A DNA stretch of 64,000 nt, taken from assembly GCF_902703175.1 (NCBI RefSeq), contig NZ_CACRYJ010000022.1:1-64000 (forward strand), in the 5' to 3' direction. Made by a program: the position numbers and the translations under genes. The notes under the pieces are model-generated. The model had not been told where the DNA came from. It saw only the letters and a program-made list of their open reading frames with translations, and did no database searches. Below, one piece after another: positions 59,939 to 64,000 of this stretch. Source of the DNA: Occultella aeris (GTDB lineage Bacteria; Actinomycetota; Actinomycetes; Actinomycetales; Beutenbergiaceae). Position 1 is the first letter of the stretch. The number at the start of each line of letters is the position of its first letter.

Positions 59939-60895
59939 TCAGGCTGAGAGGTGCGTGCGGACGCGAGCGAGCAGGCTGGCGAACGCACCGGGGTCGAGCA
60001 GGAACGACGCGTCCGCGAGCACGTCCAGAAGAGCGGACGGAGCGTCGGGATTCGTCGCGGCGTAGAGCATCCGCCACAGCACGAGGTCGTTGCCCGCGCC
60101 GAGAAAGGCGCGCCGCGCGGCCAGGTCGGCGGCACCGTCGAAGGCTCGGTTCGCGAGGGCCGAGGCCACCTCCGCGCGCTGCTCCGCGCCGACCGCGCCC
60201 GCCACCTGGGACATGGCCTGCCAGGTCAGCTCGGTCACGATGCTCCGGTCCGCGGCGACCACCGCGCCGGCGAGCGGCGCCACCTCCTGGTGCCAGGTGC
60301 GCCGGGTCGGATGCTGCTCGGGCAGCGGCGGCAGCAGGTGGTAGGCGCAGGGCTGGTTCTGGAGGTGCTGCCACAGTTCTGCCGTCAGCGACAGCCCGGC
60401 GAGCCTGGCCTGTGCCCTCAGGCCCCAGGCGATCGCGTCGAGCGGATCCAGATCGGGGCCCGGCAGCCCGAGCGGCCCGGCGAGTTCACGGAACCGCTTC
60501 GCGCCGTGTGGCTGCATGTCGTTGATCCCGCCGATGACCGCACCGTTCTCGGCGATCTCGACGTCCGTGAGCATGTTGACGTTCCAGTAGACGCAGACGG
60601 CGAGCCCACCCCGCGACGCATGCCGCAGCACCACCGGGTTGACCCCGACGTACCCGTTCGGCTCGACCACCACCACCCGTTCACCGATGGCCGCGACCAC
60701 GGCCCAGGGCCGCGGCAGGGCCTCCGAGCCGGCCTCCTGCATCCGCGTCGCCGGCAGCACGGGCGTGCCGCGGGCGCCGAACGCCCTGAGCACGGTGGCG
60801 CCGTCGACTCCGCGCAGCACGGTGATCGTGGCACCGGCGGCCAGGTCGCTCGCGCCCATCCAGCCCAACGGGTCTGCGGAGTCCGGCATCGTCAC
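59939..60895 (-). CDS. Hypothetical protein (DUF6461-like)
   Basis: Protein of 318 aa starting MTMPDSADPLGWMGASDLAAG, with no signal peptide or membrane helix. The N-terminal half (about 15-165) has beta-strand patterns (AVVAAIGERVVVVEPNGYVG, GLAVCVYWNVNMLTDVEIAENG) that recall the DUF6461 domain of actinobacterial proteins; that assignment is from memory. The C-terminal half is helical and Ala-rich (QVAGAVGAEQRAEVASALANRAFDGAADLAARRAFLGAG). Function unknown. Divergent from the ArsR operon. Confidence 0.65.
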   Translation of the reverse strand: MTMPDSADPLGWMGASDLAAGATITVLRGVDGATVLRAFGARGTPVLPATRMQEAGSEALPRPWAVVAAIGERVVVVEPNGYVGVNPVVLRHASRGGLAVCVYWNVNMLTDVEIAENGAVIGGINDMQPHGAKRFRELAGPLGLPGPDLDPLDAIAWGLRAQARLAGLSLTAELWQHLQNQPCAYHLLPPLPEQHPTRRTWHQEVAPLAGAVVAADRSIVTELTWQAMSQVAGAVGAEQRAEVASALANRAFDGAADLAARRAFLGAGNDLVLWRMLYAATNPDAPSALLDVLADASFLLDPGAFASLLARVRTHLSA

Positions 60896-60984
60896 TCCTC
60901 CTCGGTCGGTGGCGCCATCGTGTCACGCTGGCGCGGCCGGACCCGGGCACGGTGGGGCCGACGGGGCCGGGCCCGGTCGGGCTC

Positions 60985-61020
60985 TTGACAGATTGGTAAC
61001 CAATCGGTTACCAACAAGGA
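60985..61020 (+). promoter_or_regulatory. ArsR operator/promoter, probably giving a leaderless mRNA
   Basis: A consensus -35 TTGACA (60985-60990) is followed after 17 bp by TTACCA (61008-61013). The spacer is a perfect 9-bp inverted repeat TTGGTAACC (60993-61001) and GGTTACCAA (61006-61014) around AATC, the form of an ArsR-type operator. The start codon at 61021 lies about 7 nt after the -10 element, so transcription probably starts at or next to the ATG, giving a leaderless transcript. AAGGA abuts the ATG without spacing. Confidence 0.75.
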
Positions 61021-61389
61021 ATGGATGTCTTCGCCGCCCTCGCGGACCCGGTCCGCCGGGACCTCGTGAGCCGGCTGGCCCGTGGGTCGGCGCGGGTCGT
61101 CGACCTCGCGGGCGAGCACGCCATCAGCAGGCCGGCGATCAGCCGGCACCTGCGGGTGCTCGGCGAGGCCGGCCTGGTGACCGCCGACGACATCGGCCGC
61201 GAGCGGCACTACCGGTTGGAACGCAGCCGACTGAGGCCGGTGGCCGACTACCTCGCAACCCTTGCGCCGGCACCGCGCTTCGACGAGAGCGCCCTCGACG
61301 GACTCGAGCTCGAGGTGCGACGTACCGTCCGCGACCATGCCACGCCCCACTCGGACAGGAACCGAACCACAACGGAGGAGTCAGCATGA
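61021..61389 (+). CDS. ArsR family transcriptional regulator
   Basis: Winged-helix repressor of 122 aa. Helices VFAALADPVRRDLVSRLARG and the recognition HTH AISRPAISRHLRVLGEAGLVTA match the ArsR/SmtB fold. No metal-binding Cys pairs are seen, so it is likely of the non-metal, SRPBCC-partner type. It overlaps the SRPBCC gene by ATGA, the common ArsR-AHSA1 regulator/effector pair. The perfect palindrome in the promoter spacer implies autorepression. Confidence 0.92.
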   Translation: MDVFAALADPVRRDLVSRLARGSARVVDLAGEHAISRPAISRHLRVLGEAGLVTADDIGRERHYRLERSRLRPVADYLATLAPAPRFDESALDGLELEVRRTVRDHATPHSDRNRTTTEESA

Positions 61390-61910
61390 GGAGTACACAC
61401 ACGCCCCGGGCCACGGGACGACGAGAGGAACGGGCCGGGACTGCCTACCTCGTCTTCGAACGGACCTTCCGGGCGCCGATCGCGGACGTCTGGGCGGCCA
61501 CGACCGAGTCGGACCGGCTGGTGCGCTGGATCGGCCACTGGGCGGGAGTCCCCTCCAGTGGTTCGGTGTCGTTCTGGATGACCGCCGAGGCTGCGGACGC
61601 ACCGGAGGAGACGATCCGCATCGACGTGTGCGACGCGCCCCGACGCCTCGTGATGCGGTCGGCGCGACCCGATGACAGCGCCCTCGAGTGGACCTGGCAG
61701 ATCGACCTCGCCGAGGCCGACGGCGTCACGACGCTGAAGTTCGCCCAGGAGGTCGGCTCGGACGTCCTGGCGGAGAGCGTGGGGCCGGGGTGGGACTACT
61801 ACCTGGACCGGATGGTCGCCGCCGAGACGGGCGCCGACCTCGCCGCGATCGACTTCGACCAGTACTACCCGGCGCTCGCGGCGCACTATCGCGCGGAACT
61901 CGCCCGGTGA
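61386..61910 (+). CDS. SRPBCC/AHSA1 domain protein
   Basis: START-like (Bet v1/AHSA1-fold) protein of 174 aa from ATG 61386, preceded by GGAGGAG. Typical segments are VFERTFRAPIADVWAATTESDRLVRWIGHW, TIRIDVCDAPRRLVM and WTWQIDLAEADGVTTLKFAQEVG, then a C-terminal helix. Such proteins bind hydrophobic ligands and pair with ArsR regulators, which they may help sense or neutralise; the ligand is unknown. Cotranscribed with arsR. Confidence 0.88.
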   Translation: MRSTHTPRATGRREERAGTAYLVFERTFRAPIADVWAATTESDRLVRWIGHWAGVPSSGSVSFWMTAEAADAPEETIRIDVCDAPRRLVMRSARPDDSALEWTWQIDLAEADGVTTLKFAQEVGSDVLAESVGPGWDYYLDRMVAAETGADLAAIDFDQYYPALAAHYRAELAR

Positions 61911-61976
61911 CTGCCTGACCGGTCGTCGTCGCCTCCGTCCCGCAGCATCACCGACTGCCCCGTCCGACCGCGCTCA

Positions 61977-62909
61977 TCACCCGCCTGGTGCTCCTCCGCC
62001 GTCTGGCTTCGGCTTCGCCTGCGGGTGCAGCGTGCCCCGATGGATCTCGTAGACCGATGCGGTTCCGGGCGAGTCCGGGTCATCGACGATGGGCTCGTCC
62101 CGCATGAAGAGCCTGATGGCGTGGGCGAGTTCACCCGGGTGGCTGAAGTTGATCGCGTGCGCAGCGCCCTCGATGATGACGACGAGCACATGGTTGTCGG
62201 TCTGCCCGGCGACCTCCCGGATCCGTTCGGCACCTGGCAGCAGCGGGTCGCGGTCGCCGAGCACGACCAGTGTCGGCAACGACAGTTCGAGCAGTCGCTC
62301 GAGCGTCGGGTACCGGGTGAGCGCGCGGAACAACCGCACCGTGCTCGGTACGCCGAACCGCAGATAGTCCGGCGTCGCCACGCTGAGCATCTTGGCCGGC
62401 TCCCGTCTGCCGTCCTTCGTGAGCTGACCGATCGCGCGTCGGAGCGGCTGGTTCTGGATCCCCCCGGCCGGCGAGACCAGAACGGCGCGATCCAGACGCT
62501 CGGGGTACCGGTGCGCGAACTCGCAGATGACCGGACATCCCATCGAGTTGCCCACCAGCGTGGTCGACCTCACCCCGCGGTCGTCCAGGAATCTGGCCGC
62601 CGCGTGAGCGAGGTCGGGCACGTCGAGCACATCGCGAGGTCGTCCGCTGCGCCCGAAGCCGGGAAGATCGGGCACATACGTGAGGAACTCGTCCGCGAGC
62701 AACTCGGCGGTCGGCAGCAGGTACCGACCGGAAAGCCCGAAGCCGTGCAGGTGCGTCATGACCGGCGCACCCGGCGAAGCCAGAGACGCGCGATAGAACA
62801 CGTCCACCCCGTCGACCATGGTCCACGTGTCCGTCAGGCTGGACGCGGGCCGTCTCGGATGCAGTCGAGCGCGGTGACGATAACTCGCCCTCTCGGGGTT
62901 TCCGGCCAT
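61977..62909 (-). CDS. Alpha/beta hydrolase
   Basis: Hydrolase-fold protein of 310 aa. Oxyanion-hole HGFGLSGRYLLP, nucleophile elbow VGNSMGCPVICEF (catalytic Ser), acid GDRDPLLPGAE (Asp) and base His in EGAAHAINFSHPGEL give a complete triad. A basic 30-residue N-terminus precedes the fold and may indicate that a later start (e.g. Met in DTWTMVDGVDVFY) is used. Substrate unknown. A Pro/Gly-rich tail ends the protein (QAKPKPDGGGAPGG). Confidence 0.87.
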   Translation of the reverse strand: MAGNPERASYRHRARLHPRRPASSLTDTWTMVDGVDVFYRASLASPGAPVMTHLHGFGLSGRYLLPTAELLADEFLTYVPDLPGFGRSGRPRDVLDVPDLAHAAARFLDDRGVRSTTLVGNSMGCPVICEFAHRYPERLDRAVLVSPAGGIQNQPLRRAIGQLTKDGRREPAKMLSVATPDYLRFGVPSTVRLFRALTRYPTLERLLELSLPTLVVLGDRDPLLPGAERIREVAGQTDNHVLVVIIEGAAHAINFSHPGELAHAIRLFMRDEPIVDDPDSPGTASVYEIHRGTLHPQAKPKPDGGGAPGG

Positions 62910-63250
62910 CAGTCTTCCCGTCCGTCACACCGAAACGAGCGCACCGCGGCGGCCCGCTTTGAGGAAAGTCCCACCATCGCCTCGCGATGTCAAGACGGTC
63001 GCAGCGCGTCGGCGCCCCGGATCGGACGCAGCAGGGCCTCGACGCCGACTTTCATCAGTGCTGGGGCCGAGTTCCTACCGGAGCCGCCTCAGGGAATCGA
63101 ACCCTGGTCCCTCTCATGACGAGTGAGACGCTGTGCCGACTGATCCAATGCGGCGGGTGCCCCGCATCTGGAGCGGCGGGGCGCGCACTGCACTGCCGCC
63201 ATGTGGGACCTGCCTGGGTGAGCCGTGACCGGCGGTGGCACAATGCGACG
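62910..63250. other. Intergenic region holding the tRNA-like sequence
   Basis: These 341 bp between the hydrolase (start 62909) and the hypothetical gene at 63251 contain the tRNA-Thr-like sequence (63082-63154). A 7-bp hairpin GCCCCGC (63159-63165)/GCGGGGC (63176-63182) lies just upstream of it. No further gene was seen. Confidence 0.6.
63082..63154 (-). tRNA. tRNA-Thr(CGT)-like sequence, degenerate (probable pseudo-tRNA)
   Basis: A 73-nt cloverleaf reads on the minus strand: acceptor GCCGCAT...AGGCGGC with an A-G mismatch at pair 6-67; D stem GATC/CAGC with two mismatches; D loop AGTCGGCA; anticodon stem TCTCA/TGAGA intact; anticodon loop CTCGTCA (anticodon CGT, Thr); T arm CAGGG-TTCGATT-CCCTG intact. 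Compared with canonical actinobacterial tRNA-Thr(CGT), position 37 is C instead of A, the D stem is broken, and the discriminator is followed by CCG rather than CCA. It may be a decayed duplicate or a relic of an integration site; function is doubtful. Confidence 0.6.
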
Positions 63251-63679
63251 ATGCGGCTTGACTGGGGACGGGGCAACGTGATCCGGCTCGACGGCGTCGA
63301 GGTCGCCCAGATCCCGATCTCGCCCTGGAGCAGGACGAGCAAGGCAAGCATCGGTGGCAGACCCTGGAAGCTTCGCCGGGGCAACGACTACCAGGCGACC
63401 CCGGACGGCGCCGCCGAGCCGACCTTCTCGGTGCAGCGCGAGCGCGGGAGCAGCACGTCCTGGCACGCGGGCTCCGGCTCGGGCTGGTACGGACTACGCA
63501 AGGAGGGCACGCTCTCGGTCGGGCTCACGCTGTGGCGGGCCGGTGCCCAGGTGGGACACACGGGCTACACGGGTGGGTTCCCGAACTACGTCCGGCTGGA
63601 CTGCGAACCGAGCATTCCGGTGGATGACGCGGTACTGCTCCTGTGGTTCTGGTACGTCCTCGCCGCCTCGTCCCAGTGA
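63251..63679 (+). CDS. Hypothetical protein
   Basis: Protein of 142 aa from ATG 63251 (MRLDWGRGNVIRLDGVEVAQIPISPWS). Beta-rich with many Gly/Trp/Arg and no signal peptide; the C-terminus is hydrophobic (VDDAVLLLWFWYVLAASS) and could be a membrane tail or buried helix. No family recognised. Convergent with the next gene, 8 bp away. Confidence 0.6.
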   Translation: MRLDWGRGNVIRLDGVEVAQIPISPWSRTSKASIGGRPWKLRRGNDYQATPDGAAEPTFSVQRERGSSTSWHAGSGSGWYGLRKEGTLSVGLTLWRAGAQVGHTGYTGGFPNYVRLDCEPSIPVDDAVLLLWFWYVLAASSQ

Positions 63680-63687
63680 GCCTGGGC

Positions 63688-63999
63688 CTACTTCCGCGTG
63701 CCCTGCGCTGCCCACCGGCGTGCCGCATAGTCGACGCCGACGGCCAGCCGGTACACCCCGACGAGGGTGGCGAGCAGGCCAACGACCGCGATGATGAACC
63801 CGGTGGTCAGCCAGGCACGGCCGGGGTCGCCCAGGGACTCGCCGGTGAGCTCCCAGACCAGGCTCATCTGCCGGGCCTGATCCATCGCGGCCCAGCCGAT
63901 CACCAGTAGCGCCACCCCGAAGGTGAGGACGACCGCGGACCCCACCGGACCGGGGTTCGGGACCTTCAACTCGTTCGACTGCGTCTCGGGCTCGCTCAT
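63688..63999 (-). CDS. Small two-helix membrane protein
   Basis: Membrane protein of 103 aa, complete within the window (ATG at 63999). Two hydrophobic segments (about 20-40, GSAVVLTFGVALLVIGWAAM; about 65-88, GFIIAVVGLLATLVGVYRLAV) flank an acidic loop. No family is recognised; many actinobacteria encode similar small membrane proteins. Confidence 0.65.
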   Translation of the reverse strand: MSEPETQSNELKVPNPGPVGSAVVLTFGVALLVIGWAAMDQARQMSLVWELTGESLGDPGRAWLTTGFIIAVVGLLATLVGVYRLAVGVDYAARRWAAQGTRK

Positions 64000-64000
64000 C

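Noticed and set aside
1-64000. CRISPR arrays, insertion sequences, integrases or prophage genes
   Set aside because: No regularly spaced direct repeats, transposase motifs, integrase or phage genes were found. The tandem repeats seen are coding or local.

Overview
The window is 64 kb of high-GC, gene-dense chromosome from an actinobacterium. The evidence is Lsr2, CarD, a SenX3/RegX3-type two-component pair, a mycothiol-dependent maleylpyruvate isomerase-like protein, abundant GTG/TTG starts and long GC-rich antisense frames. The gene order dac, metalloprotease, tilS, hpt, ftsH, folE, folP, folBK, DUF3180, bPH2 pair, panC, lysS is the kind seen in Micrococcales (Beutenbergia/Ruania-like lineages). 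That placement is from memory and was not tested. No CRISPR array, rRNA operon, insertion sequence or prophage was seen.

Layout. (1) 1-299: degenerate hairpin-bearing tandem repeat. (2) 300-9328: catabolic island with a binding-protein-dependent sugar ABC transporter, an SMP-30 lactonase, an enolase-superfamily dehydratase, a DapA-family lyase/aldolase, an SDR dehydrogenase, a DUF624 membrane protein and an IclR regulator. Together these can be read as a non-phosphorylating sugar to lactone to sugar acid to 2-keto-3-deoxy acid to lyase route. (3) 9536-17485: an unknown protein, a 1570-residue Tat-exported multidomain protein with C-terminal golvesin-like modules, and a DUF5107 protein. (4) 17552-20760: ABC exporter with a divergent MarR regulator and an overlapping double palindrome. 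(5) 20883-28455: housekeeping and regulation (ispF, ispD, carD, lipoprotein, regX3/senX3 divergent from phoU with a three-unit PHO-box-like repeat, gpmA, lactonase-fold protein, lsr2).

(6) 28564-45445: a leftward housekeeping array from dac to lysS. Many of its genes overlap by 1-4 bp. It contains two fusions: DUF2520 (possible ketopantoate reductase) with PanC, and FolB with FolK plus a long disordered tail. The second carries an apparent one-base frameshift in a G5 run. (7) 45543-52984: ppa, a PPOX-fold protein, NlpC/P60 hydrolase, metY-metX, an oxidoreductase and a maleylpyruvate isomerase-like protein. (8) 52938-60895: an uncharacterised Pro/Ala-rich protein, a giant FAD/Fe-S dehydrogenase, an ECF sigma factor with a membrane protein, and a DUF6461-like protein. 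(9) 61021-63999: an ArsR/SRPBCC pair with a perfect operator inside a probably leaderless promoter, an alpha/beta hydrolase, a degenerate tRNA-Thr(CGT)-like sequence and two unknown small proteins.

The most unusual parts are the sugar-acid island (its DapA homologue has Gln at the catalytic Tyr position), the unknown secreted 1570-residue protein, the DUF2520-PanC fusion, the frameshifted folBK tail, the 498-residue protein with a possible RAMA-like end, and the relic tRNA.
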